Of a stretch of DNA of 55,450 bases, positions 7,824-16,658 are shown one piece after another. Under the pieces are notes generated by a model that ran no database searches, was not told where the DNA came from, and worked only from the letters and a program-made list of their open reading frames with translations. Source of the stretch: an uncultured Bacilli bacterium. Lineage in GTDB: Bacteria; Bacillota_I; Bacilli_A; RF39; UBA660. Both the position numbers and the translations under genes were made by a program. How positions within the stretch are numbered: position 1 is the stretch's first letter; every line of letters begins with the position of its first letter. The stretch spans positions 1 through 55,450 of the forward strand of contig CAJUGE010000092.1 in assembly GCA_910586295.1 (NCBI GenBank), written 5' to 3'.

Positions 7824-8594
7824 TTACTTGAATATTATCTTACGAAGTGTACTAGCAATTTCATCTTTAGTTTGAACTTCATAATCTACTCCATTCTCTC
7901 CTACAAAATATGCAGGATGTTTTCCATTACCAATCATAGACAAATCATTAGCAATTATATACTTAGCATGATTTTTACTTCTAAGTTTTGAAGCCACTCT
8001 AATTAATTCTTCCTTAGATACCCCATCAAGCAGTTTAAATCCAAACAAGTCGGTATTAGGAGACCATTTCTTTATTTCACCAATTACTTTAGGAGTAAGA
8101 TCTAACATAAACATCAAGTCTGGCTCATATGATGAAATCTTATGCTCATCACTTACCACCATTTTAGGACTTTGAATTATCTCTAAAATACCTTTCTTTA
8201 GTTCATCCAAAGAAACATGACTTTTATAAGCATACTCTGCAATCTCATTAGCAAGCATATTACCAGTAATACTATATCTTCCTTTATAATCTCCCACAGC
8301 CGCACTATGAATAACTGAATCAATCTTTTCACTTGTAAGAATACCCTTAAGAGCATTTAACAAGTCATCAGTAGATTCAACTGTCACATACTCTATTTTT
8401 GAAGAATCTATTAAAGGTTTCCTACTAAGTTTAGTAGATAAGTAATAAAGTTTGTTAATATCTTCCCCTTTATTCACAATAAAATCTTTAGTAATAACTG
8501 CCCCCAAAGCCCCAGTCGACATATTAGTAATCTTCATGACCGCATCAAGTCTCTCATTAGTAGGACCTGAAGTAATAATTATATTTTTTTTCAT
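7824..8594 (-). CDS. coaB: Phosphopantothenate-cysteine ligase (CoaB)
   Basis: Joins cysteine to phosphopantothenate in coenzyme A synthesis. The 256-residue protein is a stand-alone CoaB without the CoaC decarboxylase domain, as in streptococci. It has the nucleotide loop IIITSGPTNERLD near the N-terminus, the conserved ITNMSTGALG, SAAVGDY, the EPDLMFMLDLTPKVIGEIKK segment followed by GFKLLDGVS, and YIIANDLS. Its ATG overlaps the stop of the upstream nitrilase gene as TAATG, so the two are translationally coupled. No coaC or coaA is in the window. Confidence 0.9.
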   Translation of the reverse strand: MKKNIIITSGPTNERLDAVMKITNMSTGALGAVITKDFIVNKGEDINKLYYLSTKLSRKPLIDSSKIEYVTVESTDDLLNALKGILTSEKIDSVIHSAAVGDYKGRYSITGNMLANEIAEYAYKSHVSLDELKKGILEIIQSPKMVVSDEHKISSYEPDLMFMLDLTPKVIGEIKKWSPNTDLFGFKLLDGVSKEELIRVASKLRSKNHAKYIIANDLSMIGNGKHPAYFVGENGVDYEVQTKDEIASTLRKIIFK

Positions 8595-9442
8595 TATTTT
8601 AATACCCTCTTTCTTATAATCCCAACTTCTACATTCCTAGGATTATTTAAATATTCATCACTTCTTCCAAATCTAGAAAAATCATTCACAAACTCTCCGT
8701 AAAAATACTCTGCTTCACTACCTAACTTAAGTATAGAAGAAACATGTTCATCCATAACTATTCCCTCTTTCAAAAGCCACTCTTTTTCATGCCCTTGAAT
8801 AGGCCCATACACATAACTCTGTCCCTTTCCATAAGGTTTACCTTGATACATAGACACACAGTTTATCATAAATGTATAAATATTCTCTACATGATTATGA
8901 ATAACACGACTCTCGTCCATAAACACCTTAGGATTATTATTAGAACAAATACTTATAATTCCAAACAAATCAGGAATGCTTCTTGCAATATAATGAGCAT
9001 TCTGATAATACTCCATACAATTAAGGACTACTATTTTTTTACCACCTACAAAAAATGTATGTTCATCTAACTTATGCTTAAGAAATTCTGAAGTATTACA
9101 TCTATCTATATTTCTAATCATAGGCTCTGCTCCACTGGCATTGCATTTAGGAATATTATAAAGTTTCCCATCTTGAAACACTTTTGTAACATTTACACCA
9201 TCCTTATATATACTACCAGCAACAACTAACTTACCGTTAGATAACTCTTCATAATAAGAAGCAAATTCACTAACATAACACATCTCAGGCAGAATTACTA
9301 CATCAGGATTTTTACTACTAACTATCTCTTTAACATCTTCCATTTCTTCTCTTAATTCCTTTGTATCAACTAAATACTCATCCTTAGAATTACAATCTAA
9401 TATCACATCTAATTGAAATCCCAAAACTTTCAAATAATTCAT
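8594..9442 (-). CDS. Carbon-nitrogen hydrolase (nitrilase superfamily)
   Basis: The fold and Glu-Lys-Cys triad of the nitrilase superfamily are visible: Glu53 in VVILPEMCY, Lys99 in YNIPKCN and Cys142 in IVVLNCMEYY. A later GKGQSYVYGPI matches the usual G-x-S-x-x-x-x-P segment. These enzymes cleave amides or nitriles; the substrate cannot be read from sequence. The start has GGGAGG 7 bases upstream and the stop overlaps the coaB start, so a role in pantothenate or pantetheine metabolism is plausible; vanin pantetheinases belong to the same superfamily. That assignment is inference. Confidence 0.75.
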   Translation of the reverse strand: MNYLKVLGFQLDVILDCNSKDEYLVDTKELREEMEDVKEIVSSKNPDVVILPEMCYVSEFASYYEELSNGKLVVAGSIYKDGVNVTKVFQDGKLYNIPKCNASGAEPMIRNIDRCNTSEFLKHKLDEHTFFVGGKKIVVLNCMEYYQNAHYIARSIPDLFGIISICSNNNPKVFMDESRVIHNHVENIYTFMINCVSMYQGKPYGKGQSYVYGPIQGHEKEWLLKEGIVMDEHVSSILKLGSEAEYFYGEFVNDFSRFGRSDEYLNNPRNVEVGIIRKRVLK

Positions 9443-9527
9443 ATCTTTCCTCCCTCTAATTGTATTTTATACCATTACATGTTATAATTAAAATATATAT
9501 TTCTTATGTTAATTATAAGGAGGACTT

Positions 9528-10424
9528 ATGAATATAGATTTAAACCTTTATTTATTATTTCACACAGTAGCAAAACTAGGGAGTATTACTAAAGCAGCAG
9601 AAGAACTCTACGTATCACAACCAGCAATAACACAAAGCATAAAAACATTAGAACATCAATTAGGAGCAACTTTATTTATACGTACAAAAAAAGGAGTGAC
9701 ACTCACAGAAGAAGCAAAAGTACTTTATAATTATATTGATGAAGGGATAACATACATTAAAAATGGCGAAGCAAAATTTCAAGAATTAATGAATTTACAA
9801 GATGGCACTTTAAAAATAGGTGCAAGCACAACTGTAACACAACATGTACTCTTACCTTACTTAGAAAAATTTACGACACTCTACCCTAACATAAATGTTT
9901 CAATTACAAACCACTTAACATCTGATTTAATAAAATTACTTAGAAATGGAACAGTTGACTTACTTATACTAAACTTACCAACTACAGAACATGGAGACTT
10001 AGAAATAATACCATTTATGGAAGTACACGACATACTAGCAGTTGGAGAAAAATTAAAATCACTTTCACTTAAAGAACAACAACTTAAAGACTTACAAAAA
10101 AAAGACTTCATCTTCCAAAAAAGTCCTTCAAACACACGTGAATTTCTAAATAATTTCTTAACTAAAGAAAAAATTGAAATAATACCTAAATACGATGTAG
10201 TAAGTTTTAATTTAGTCAAAGACATGACCACCATAGGCCTTGGAATTGGATACCTCACAAAAGAATTTATTGACTCGGAAATTCAAAGTAAAAAACTTTT
10301 TCCACTAAATATAAACCCTACTATTCCATCAAGAAAAATAGGACTAGTAACTCTAAAGAAAAACATTCCATCATTTGCTTCAAGATCATTTATAAATATA
10401 ATTTTAGAAAAAGATACCCATTAA
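9528..10424 (+). CDS. LysR-family transcriptional regulator
   Basis: Full-length, 298 residues, with AAGGAGG 7 bases before the ATG. An N-terminal winged helix (LGSITKAAEELYVSQPAITQ, SIKTLEHQLG) is followed by a complete substrate-binding domain (GTLKIGASTTVTQHVLLPYL and MTTIGLGIGYLT). It is divergent from the nitrilase-coaB pair with 85 bases between them, the usual layout for a LysR regulator and its target, so control of coenzyme A precursor salvage is a reasonable guess. Confidence 0.95.
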   Translation: MNIDLNLYLLFHTVAKLGSITKAAEELYVSQPAITQSIKTLEHQLGATLFIRTKKGVTLTEEAKVLYNYIDEGITYIKNGEAKFQELMNLQDGTLKIGASTTVTQHVLLPYLEKFTTLYPNINVSITNHLTSDLIKLLRNGTVDLLILNLPTTEHGDLEIIPFMEVHDILAVGEKLKSLSLKEQQLKDLQKKDFIFQKSPSNTREFLNNFLTKEKIEIIPKYDVVSFNLVKDMTTIGLGIGYLTKEFIDSEIQSKKLFPLNINPTIPSRKIGLVTLKKNIPSFASRSFINIILEKDTH

Positions 10425-10438
10425 TTTGGATATCTTTT
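10409..10438. terminator. Bidirectional terminator holding both stop codons
   Basis: Twelve-base arms (AAAAGATACCCA at 10409-10420 and TGGATATCTTTT at 10427-10438, one mismatch) enclose the loop TTAATT. The loop contains the TAA of the LysR gene and, on the other strand, the TAA of the membrane protein gene. Confidence 0.75.
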
Positions 10439-11452
10439 ATTTAAGCCTAACTTTTTAATATCAGTTTGTTCCACTTCTATAACTTCATCTGCTACTTGTA
10501 CTCTAGCAACTTGCCTAGACTCTACATTTTCTTCTTCTAAAAATTCATTCTTATTAATAATAATTTCACTATATTCTATGACTTTAGCAACATCTAGTCC
10601 CATCTCTCTAGCTAACTCAAGAGAATCCCCTATCTCATCACTATAATCACTTATATTTATACCTAACTTATCTAAAATCTTCTTTTGCATTTTATCTCTT
10701 TTATTAAAATATATAATAGGACACAAAACACCCACAAAAGGTGAACTCAAAATTATTGTTAATCCTAAATTAGGATTAAATTTTCCAATCATAAAAGGCG
10801 CAGACAACATTAACATAGACATAACACCAAACATCATAGAATATCTGCACGTATCATAAAACTTATTAGATTTACTCATAAGCCTATAAAATTTATCACT
10901 TATTACTCTTTTCTTAGAAAGCCTATCTAACTTAGAATAATTATAATTAATTCGTTTATCAAGTTCACTAATAGCACTACTATCTACATTCTTCCTAGAT
11001 AAATCATAATCTAAAGAAAGTTTATTACACATTTCCACTTTATCTTTTATTACTTTAATAGCCTCTTGTTTAACCATTGCATAACTAATAACCCTGTCTA
11101 TTTCAAAATCTAATTTAATTATCTCTTCCTCTATCTCTGTATTTTTACTAGCCTTAGAAAACTCTTGAACTCTCTTCTTATTATTAAATTTCTTTATAAG
11201 TGCTCTATCAATTAGTACACTCGTACCCAAAGAACTCATTACCAAAAATGGTATTAACATAACAGGAAGACCACTTATAACTAAAGCACCAAATGACATC
11301 ATATAAAACACAGTAGAAAGTCCTAATACTCTAGTAAAACGCTCATGAAAACTAATAGATTCCAAAAGATCTCTTCTTCTTTTCATTTCTCTAACTTTAT
11401 TATTTTCTTCTTCATATTCTTTACTTAATTTACTCTTAATTTTTTCAAACAT
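10421..11452 (-). CDS. Hypothetical membrane protein with coiled-coil middle
   Basis: The 343 residues hold two hydrophobic helices near 43-85 (STVFYMMSFGALVISGLPVM), a long charged, probably coiled-coil segment of about 110 residues, and two more helices near 205-250 (MMFGVMSMLMLSAPFMIGKF). The tail is acidic. It lies 10 bases downstream of the queuosine-salvage gene and is likely in the same transcript. The family is not recognised; a membrane scaffold is as much as can be said. Confidence 0.65.
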   Translation of the reverse strand: MFEKIKSKLSKEYEEENNKVREMKRRRDLLESISFHERFTRVLGLSTVFYMMSFGALVISGLPVMLIPFLVMSSLGTSVLIDRALIKKFNNKKRVQEFSKASKNTEIEEEIIKLDFEIDRVISYAMVKQEAIKVIKDKVEMCNKLSLDYDLSRKNVDSSAISELDKRINYNYSKLDRLSKKRVISDKFYRLMSKSNKFYDTCRYSMMFGVMSMLMLSAPFMIGKFNPNLGLTIILSSPFVGVLCPIIYFNKRDKMQKKILDKLGINISDYSDEIGDSLELAREMGLDVAKVIEYSEIIINKNEFLEEENVESRQVARVQVADEVIEVEQTDIKKLGLNKRYPN

Positions 11453-11462
11453 ATTTCACACC

Positions 11463-12389
11463 CTAATAATTAGTATTTCTAGTCAAATGATAAGGTTTCT
11501 TTACTTTAACTTTTTTAGAAGCCAAAAAGAAATAATCATTTATATCTATAGTTTTAGTATTATAAAGTCTTTTACTAATATAATCAAGAACAACAATCAC
11601 ACTAGCCCTAATCTCTACCTCAAACTTAGAAGAAACACCAATTTTTTGTCTATTATCCACAAGGTTAGATAATTCTTCATTATATTTTGTAATACCCAGT
11701 CCTCTCATAATTTGAGGTATCTTATAATCTGCACATCCAACTAAATGAGAATAATCCACATCTATTCCCTCTAATTTTTCTCTTATATGTAAAATATCAG
11801 AAACAAGTAACTGAGCAAGTTTATAAAAATATACTCTCTTTCCATTATAAATTCTTTGGTCTTTAAAACGATTAAATTTACTTATTATAAGTTCAAATAA
11901 TTCCCTATCATCTCTAATATTTTTAATATAATTATAAAAGTCACCGTTCATTTGATAATCAACAACTTTCTTTATATCTATCATTGTATCATATCTAATA
12001 CTAAGTAAAGGTATATCTACATTTCCTTTCAATATATAAGCAAATTCATCCAATTCCATATCTCCAAAATTAACTTTACCACAAGTATTAACATGTTTTA
12101 TCATAGAATACATAAGAGCATCACTTCCATCTTTCATACCCTCACTAGTTTCTATAGTCCACTTAGGCTCACCCCAAAAAGAGTAATCTATAGCCTCAAA
12201 ATAAAGTAGAAAATTGATGATAGTAGAAACATCAAAGTCTAATAAACCATAAGGATTATCACTAAGCCAATGCTTCATTTCTCCAAATTCATTTTCTTCT
12301 ATAAACTTATCAAGCACTTCATAATCTATTTTCACATATCTTGAACAATTCATTACCATTTTAGAACTTTCAACAATTTTATCTAACAT
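11463..12389 (-). CDS. Queuosine salvage protein (DUF2419, queuosine 5'-phosphate N-glycosylase family)
   Basis: Releases queuine from queuosine 5'-monophosphate so that the base can be put back into tRNA (family knowledge, Qng1/DUF2419). The signature runs in order: FWGEPKW near 71-77, the FNRFKDQRIYNGKRVYFYK block at 172-190, LAQLLVSDI at 191-199, CADYKIPQIMRGLGI at 219-233 and FEVEIRASV at 256-264. Length, 308 residues, matches the family, which is common in eukaryotes and patchy in bacteria. GAAGGA precedes the ATG, and the start overlaps the upstream gene by 7 bases. It implies a cell that scavenges queuine precursors. Confidence 0.85.
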   Translation of the reverse strand: MLDKIVESSKMVMNCSRYVKIDYEVLDKFIEENEFGEMKHWLSDNPYGLLDFDVSTIINFLLYFEAIDYSFWGEPKWTIETSEGMKDGSDALMYSMIKHVNTCGKVNFGDMELDEFAYILKGNVDIPLLSIRYDTMIDIKKVVDYQMNGDFYNYIKNIRDDRELFELIISKFNRFKDQRIYNGKRVYFYKLAQLLVSDILHIREKLEGIDVDYSHLVGCADYKIPQIMRGLGITKYNEELSNLVDNRQKIGVSSKFEVEIRASVIVVLDYISKRLYNTKTIDINDYFFLASKKVKVKKPYHLTRNTNY

Positions 12390-13189
12390 ATTATTTCCTT
12401 CTTTCTACAAAAATCATATTTTCCTAACACACACTTTGCAAATTCTCTTCCCTTTTCTAAATAATCATCTATTCCAACTAAATCTAAAGCATTATAACCT
12501 AGAAAGTAAGTTGATTGATATAGAGAAACAATTTCTCTTTCTAATAGCAAATCCATAGTTTCATTAAACACACATAATACTTGCTTAGTACTAATATCAT
12601 TCTCACAAGCATATTTCTCACAAAAAACATCTTTAAAAATATTAAATTGATTAAAATCTTTATCAATATCTTTAATAGAAACAAAAGTAGCTAAAACTAA
12701 ATTATAAAAATAAAGTTTTGCCATATCACCTGTAAGAATAAATGTTGACTCATATTTATTATTTAACTTTCTAACATCGCTAGACTTATACCATACATAT
12801 ACAGAATTGCTACTTGTATAAATAACAGTATCTTTAGAATCATTGTCTGCTAAACAAATATCAGGAACTCTTTTACCCATTATTAATGATAACTCTTTAT
12901 TTAAATGTTTATGTCCTTTACAATCTGTATCTTGACTAAACATATCTATATCACAATCTTTACCTTTTAAAACATAACTATTAACATCATCATAAATACG
13001 TTTTTCAAGTGATAAATATAAGTTTCTCCAACCGATTTCATCTAATTCAGAGAAAATAGAAAAGAAATCTTCTTCTAATTTTTCTGAAACTCCATAACCG
13101 AAAATTTCTTTAACTTTATTTCTTATAGTATTAACCCAAAAATAAGCAGTTATTTGATAAGAATCCAACTCTATACATTCTTTTTCCAT
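12383..13189 (-). CDS. Hypothetical protein coupled to queuosine salvage gene
   Basis: ATG 13189 is chosen because AGGAGG lies 4 bases upstream; the longer start at 13213 has none. The 268-residue soluble protein has no signal or membrane segment and ends in a cysteine-containing basic tail (CVLGKYDFCRKKEIIC). No family is recognised. It overlaps the DUF2419 gene by 7 bases, so the two proteins are probably made together, and a role in handling modified nucleosides or tRNA is possible but unsupported by sequence. Confidence 0.65.
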   Translation of the reverse strand: MEKECIELDSYQITAYFWVNTIRNKVKEIFGYGVSEKLEEDFFSIFSELDEIGWRNLYLSLEKRIYDDVNSYVLKGKDCDIDMFSQDTDCKGHKHLNKELSLIMGKRVPDICLADNDSKDTVIYTSSNSVYVWYKSSDVRKLNNKYESTFILTGDMAKLYFYNLVLATFVSIKDIDKDFNQFNIFKDVFCEKYACENDISTKQVLCVFNETMDLLLEREIVSLYQSTYFLGYNALDLVGIDDYLEKGREFAKCVLGKYDFCRKKEIIC

Positions 13190-13322
13190 AAATCCTCCTA
13201 ATTTTTTATTCACAATGCCATTGTATCATACTATCACAAAACTTCATATGAAAAGTTACATTTTTTTATTTTATAGCACTCACTTAAGCATTTTAACATA
13301 TAAAATGATTCACAATAAAATA

Positions 13323-13515
13323 CTAATTCTTTAAACTTCCAATTGATACAACATAAACACCATCATCACGTTTATAAGAATAATTTGCTCCTGTTAAAAC
13401 AACTAAGAAAGATGGCTTTCCACACTTCTCAATATTTACACGACTTTTAAATTTCAAAAAATTTTTTATCACCTCATCTTGAGATAATCGCAACGCAACT
13501 TTACAAAAAAAGCAA
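13323..13515 (-). pseudogene. C-terminal remnant of an AAA ATPase-like gene
   Basis: A minus-strand frame ending at TAG 13323-13325 reads KCGKPSFLVVLTGANYSYKR then DDGVYVVSIGSLKN. This resembles the last residues of DUF4143-type ATP-binding proteins, which often end in a TGG-YAYTREDGVYVVPI-like segment. No start codon or N-terminal domains are present, so only the 3' end remains. The family assignment is by memory of the ending only. Confidence 0.4.
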
Positions 13516-13550
13516 TTTCTATTTTACATTTTGAGAAAAAATCATTTTAC

Positions 13551-13571
13551 AAAAAAAGACGATTTCTCGCC
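13551..13571 (-). terminator. Terminator after nrdG
   Basis: GGCGA and TCGTC arms close a GAAA loop and are followed by seven T on the minus strand. The nrdG stop codon touches the first base of the stem. Confidence 0.55.
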
Positions 13572-14131
13572 TATACATAAATCCCCTCATGTTTAATTCT
13601 TGCACTAAATGCCTGTGCCTTATCATACTTACTTATAGTTATTACTTTACCAAACATCAAACTTTTCTTAACATCAATAATTCTTTGATTAGTAGAACCT
13701 CTAAACACATATTCAAAACTTCTATTATCAATCTCAAATTTTCCATCAACAAGAACATCTATCTCACTAAGAAAATCCATATACGTTTCGTTGCTTTCAC
13801 TCATTTTAAGGAGCTGTTCAAAAGTAAACCCAGTATAAGTCCAAATATTTAACCCTTTACTTCTAGCATACTTAGCAATTAATGAACACTCCTTAGGCTG
13901 CATAAAAGGATCTCCCCCAGAAAAAGTTATACCATCTTGTCCTTCTAACCCATCTATCATTTCATAAACTTCTTCTAAATCCACTAAAGCACCACCATTA
14001 AAATCATGAGTCTCTGGATTATGACAACCTGGACAAGAATGAGGACATCCTTGAGTCCAAATAACTGTACGAATGCCCTCACCATCTACTATACTGTCAG
14101 GTTGTAAATATGCTGCCAACCTTATTTGCAT
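13571..14131 (-). CDS. nrdG: Anaerobic ribonucleotide reductase activase (NrdG)
   Basis: Radical SAM enzyme of 186 residues that puts the glycyl radical on NrdD. The cluster motif is Cys29-x3-Cys33-x2-Cys36 in TQGCPHSCPGCHNPET; ITFSGGDPFMQP follows as the SAM-binding loop. The ATG at 14131 overlaps the TAA of the small upstream gene as TAATG, which fixes the start and shows translational coupling. Its order, large subunit, radical tail, activase, is a dedicated class III reductase operon. Confidence 0.95.
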   Translation of the reverse strand: MQIRLAAYLQPDSIVDGEGIRTVIWTQGCPHSCPGCHNPETHDFNGGALVDLEEVYEMIDGLEGQDGITFSGGDPFMQPKECSLIAKYARSKGLNIWTYTGFTFEQLLKMSESNETYMDFLSEIDVLVDGKFEIDNRSFEYVFRGSTNQRIIDVKKSLMFGKVITISKYDKAQAFSARIKHEGIYV

Positions 14132-14301
14132 TATGCTGCACACTTTTCCTTGCACATTACATCTTTTATACCAGTATGCTTAACACGATCTTTCTCCTCT
14201 GCTCTCTTACCATTATTAAAGTGTCTTACATCTCCTGATAAATAACCTGTTACCCTTCTAATTCTCTCAAAATTTACCCCTTCACCAACTGTTTTTTTCA
14301 T
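14131..14301 (-). CDS. Separate glycyl-radical tail of class III ribonucleotide reductase
   Basis: Fifty-six residues with GAAGGAGAG 5 bases before the ATG. The centre, FERIRRVTGYL at 11-21 followed by FNNGKRAEEKDRVKH, is the C-terminal glycyl-radical segment that NrdD proteins normally carry on the same chain; Gly19 would hold the radical. The tail has two cysteines (CKEKC). The main nrdD gene ends 35 bases upstream just after its zinc-binding cysteines and lacks this segment, so the enzyme seems to be built from two chains. An alternative is a spare part like GrcA/YfiD, but no intact copy exists in the large gene. Confidence 0.75.
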   Translation of the reverse strand: MKKTVGEGVNFERIRRVTGYLSGDVRHFNNGKRAEEKDRVKHTGIKDVMCKEKCAA

Positions 14302-14336
14302 AATATCTCTCCTTCTTTCTTTTAACTTATTTTTAT

Positions 14337-16658
14337 CTATTTCTCAGCATTACAACTACATGTAATGTCTGTTATTTGCTCCATTGGAACGCCTTCACAC
14401 TCACGTCTACCACATCCTGGACAAACATCACCAATTACCCCAACATATCCACATACTGGATCTCTATCTACTGGATGATTAATAGCCCCGTATCCTATTC
14501 CTAATTCTTTCATCATACGAATAACACTTTCAAATGCCTCTACATTATTTACTGTATCACCGTCAAGTTCTATATAAGAAATATGACCAGCATTTGTAAA
14601 CGCATGATAAGGTGCCTCTAAAGTAAGTTTATTCTTTATACTTATATTATAATGAACAGGAACATGGAATGAATTAGTATAATAATCTTTATCAGTAACG
14701 CCTTTAATTATTCCATAAATAGCCTTATCTATATTAACAAATCTTCCACTAAGTCCCTCAGCAGGAGTTGCAAGTAATGTGAAATTTAAATTATATTCCT
14801 TAGCATACTCATCACACTTTTCTCTCATAAATTTAATTATCTCTAATCCTAACTTCTGAGCCTCTTCACTCTCACCATGATGTTTACCCATTAAAGCCTT
14901 CAAACTTTCAGCTAACCCTATAAATCCTATAGATAAAGTACCATGTTTAAGTATTCTTCTAAGTCTATCATTAGGGCCTAACTTTTCGCCATTAGTCCAC
15001 AAACCTTGCTCGATTAAGAATGGGAAATTATAAGTATGCTTACTACACTGAATTTCAAATCTCTCAAGTAACTGATCTTTAATTAAATCCATAGTTTCAG
15101 TAAGTTCCTCATAGAAACCTTTCATATCAGCTTTATCTCTCTCTTTTAAACAAATACCGTGATTAATTGCTATTCTTGGTAAATTTAATGATGTAAATGA
15201 TAAGTTTCCACGTCCACCAGTTGTTTCATTATCTCTATCAGTAACATCTCCCATAACACGAGTCCTACAACCCATGTAACCTACTTCAGTTTTATAATCT
15301 CCTGGCTTATAATATGCTAAGTTAAAAGGTGCATCTATAAATGAGAAGTTTGGAAACAATCTCTTAGCAGAAACCTTACAAGCAAGTTTAAATAAATCAT
15401 AACTAATGTCTTCTGGATTATAATTTACTCCCTCTTTCACTTTAAATATTGACACAGGAAATATAGGAGTTTCACCTTTACCTAGTCCTTCATCTAAACT
15501 AAGTAAATAATTTCTAATAACCATTCTTCCCTCAGGACTTGTATCTGTTCCAAAGTTTACAGAAGAAAATGGTACTTGTGCTCCAGCCCTAGAATGCATA
15601 GTATTTAAGTTATGTACAAAGGCTTCCATCGCTTGATAAGTTTGTCTATCAGTTTTATTAATAGCCTTATCATAAGCTTTCTTAAATCCTTTTATTAATG
15701 TCTCACTATCTTTACAATAAGGATAAAACTCTTCTAAATCAATCTCTATAGAATTAAGTTTATCTATATCCTTACTAATCTTATCCATATTTACAAAAGA
15801 TAACATATCCTCATAATCAAGTAAATCATAAATCTGCTGTTTAAATTGTTTCTTAAATGTTTTTAAAACCCCTGGAGCCATATAATAATCAAACGCAGGA
15901 ATACTTTGTCCACCATGTTGATCATTTTGATTAGACTGAACTGCTATTGCAGCAAGTGCTGAATAACTAATAATATCTTGTGGACTTCTCAAGTGCCCAT
16001 GTCCTGTAGAAAAACCATTCTTAAAAAGTTTATCTAACTCTATTTGCATACAAGTAGTAGTTCCCATAGGTAAGAAATCCATATCATGTATATGTATAAG
16101 TCCTGAATCATGTGCTTCACTAAATTTATGTTTCATCAAATATGACTTAGCAAACTCTTTAGATACTGTAGAACCATATTGAAGCATAGTTCCCATAGCA
16201 GTATCTCCATCTACATTAGCGTTCTCCCTCTTATTATCATCTTCATTAGCAGACTTAAGTCCAAGCCCCTCTATAGTTTTTAAGAACTTATGCATCTTCT
16301 TTTCTTCAGAAAATAACATTCTTGACTGTGCTCTTCTCTCACGGTACTCCGAAAAATGATCAAATACTTCTTCGTACCCTTTTTTCTTTAAAGACTCTTC
16401 TATTAAATCTTGAATTTGTTCTATTTTTATTTTATCTTGGTCTTTAAAATCTTTCTCTATTCTAGAAATAACTTCTTTATATACAACTTGTACATCTTTC
16501 TCTGAATACTTATGAACTTCATCATCCCCATTTCTTTCTGTAAAATGATCCATTCCTTTTTTTATAGCAAGCGCTATCTTAGCACCATTAAAGTCAACTT
16601 TCTTTCCGTTGCGTTTAACAACATTAAGTTCTGATATTTTCTCTAATTTTTCTACCAT
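14337..16658 (-). CDS. nrdD: Anaerobic ribonucleoside-triphosphate reductase, large chain without radical tail
   Basis: Makes deoxynucleotides without oxygen. ATG 16658 is used because TTTGGAGGAAG lies 5-9 bases upstream. Of 773 residues, about 10-100 form the ATP-cone (VVKRNGKKVDFNGAKIALAI); the catalytic barrel follows with TTTCMQIEL, the thiyl-radical cysteine segment GYMGCRTRVMGD and LSFTSLNLPRIAI. The end has the zinc-ribbon cysteines (PVCGYVGVIGDVCPGCGR) and then stops at TCSCNAEK. The RRVTGYL-type glycyl segment that should follow is in the next gene. The long T-rich leader carries a perfect palindrome. Confidence 0.95.
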   Translation of the reverse strand: MVEKLEKISELNVVKRNGKKVDFNGAKIALAIKKGMDHFTERNGDDEVHKYSEKDVQVVYKEVISRIEKDFKDQDKIKIEQIQDLIEESLKKKGYEEVFDHFSEYRERRAQSRMLFSEEKKMHKFLKTIEGLGLKSANEDDNKRENANVDGDTAMGTMLQYGSTVSKEFAKSYLMKHKFSEAHDSGLIHIHDMDFLPMGTTTCMQIELDKLFKNGFSTGHGHLRSPQDIISYSALAAIAVQSNQNDQHGGQSIPAFDYYMAPGVLKTFKKQFKQQIYDLLDYEDMLSFVNMDKISKDIDKLNSIEIDLEEFYPYCKDSETLIKGFKKAYDKAINKTDRQTYQAMEAFVHNLNTMHSRAGAQVPFSSVNFGTDTSPEGRMVIRNYLLSLDEGLGKGETPIFPVSIFKVKEGVNYNPEDISYDLFKLACKVSAKRLFPNFSFIDAPFNLAYYKPGDYKTEVGYMGCRTRVMGDVTDRDNETTGGRGNLSFTSLNLPRIAINHGICLKERDKADMKGFYEELTETMDLIKDQLLERFEIQCSKHTYNFPFLIEQGLWTNGEKLGPNDRLRRILKHGTLSIGFIGLAESLKALMGKHHGESEEAQKLGLEIIKFMREKCDEYAKEYNLNFTLLATPAEGLSGRFVNIDKAIYGIIKGVTDKDYYTNSFHVPVHYNISIKNKLTLEAPYHAFTNAGHISYIELDGDTVNNVEAFESVIRMMKELGIGYGAINHPVDRDPVCGYVGVIGDVCPGCGRRECEGVPMEQITDITCSCNAEK

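Noticed and set aside
8744..9070. Plus-strand frame inside the nitrilase gene
   Set aside because: Shadow with a His/Ile-rich low-complexity composition.
13500..13571. Imperfect repeat TTACAAAAAAAG-ATTTCT as a mobile element end
   Set aside because: The copies are short, A-rich and explained by a terminator T-run and neighbouring homopolymers.
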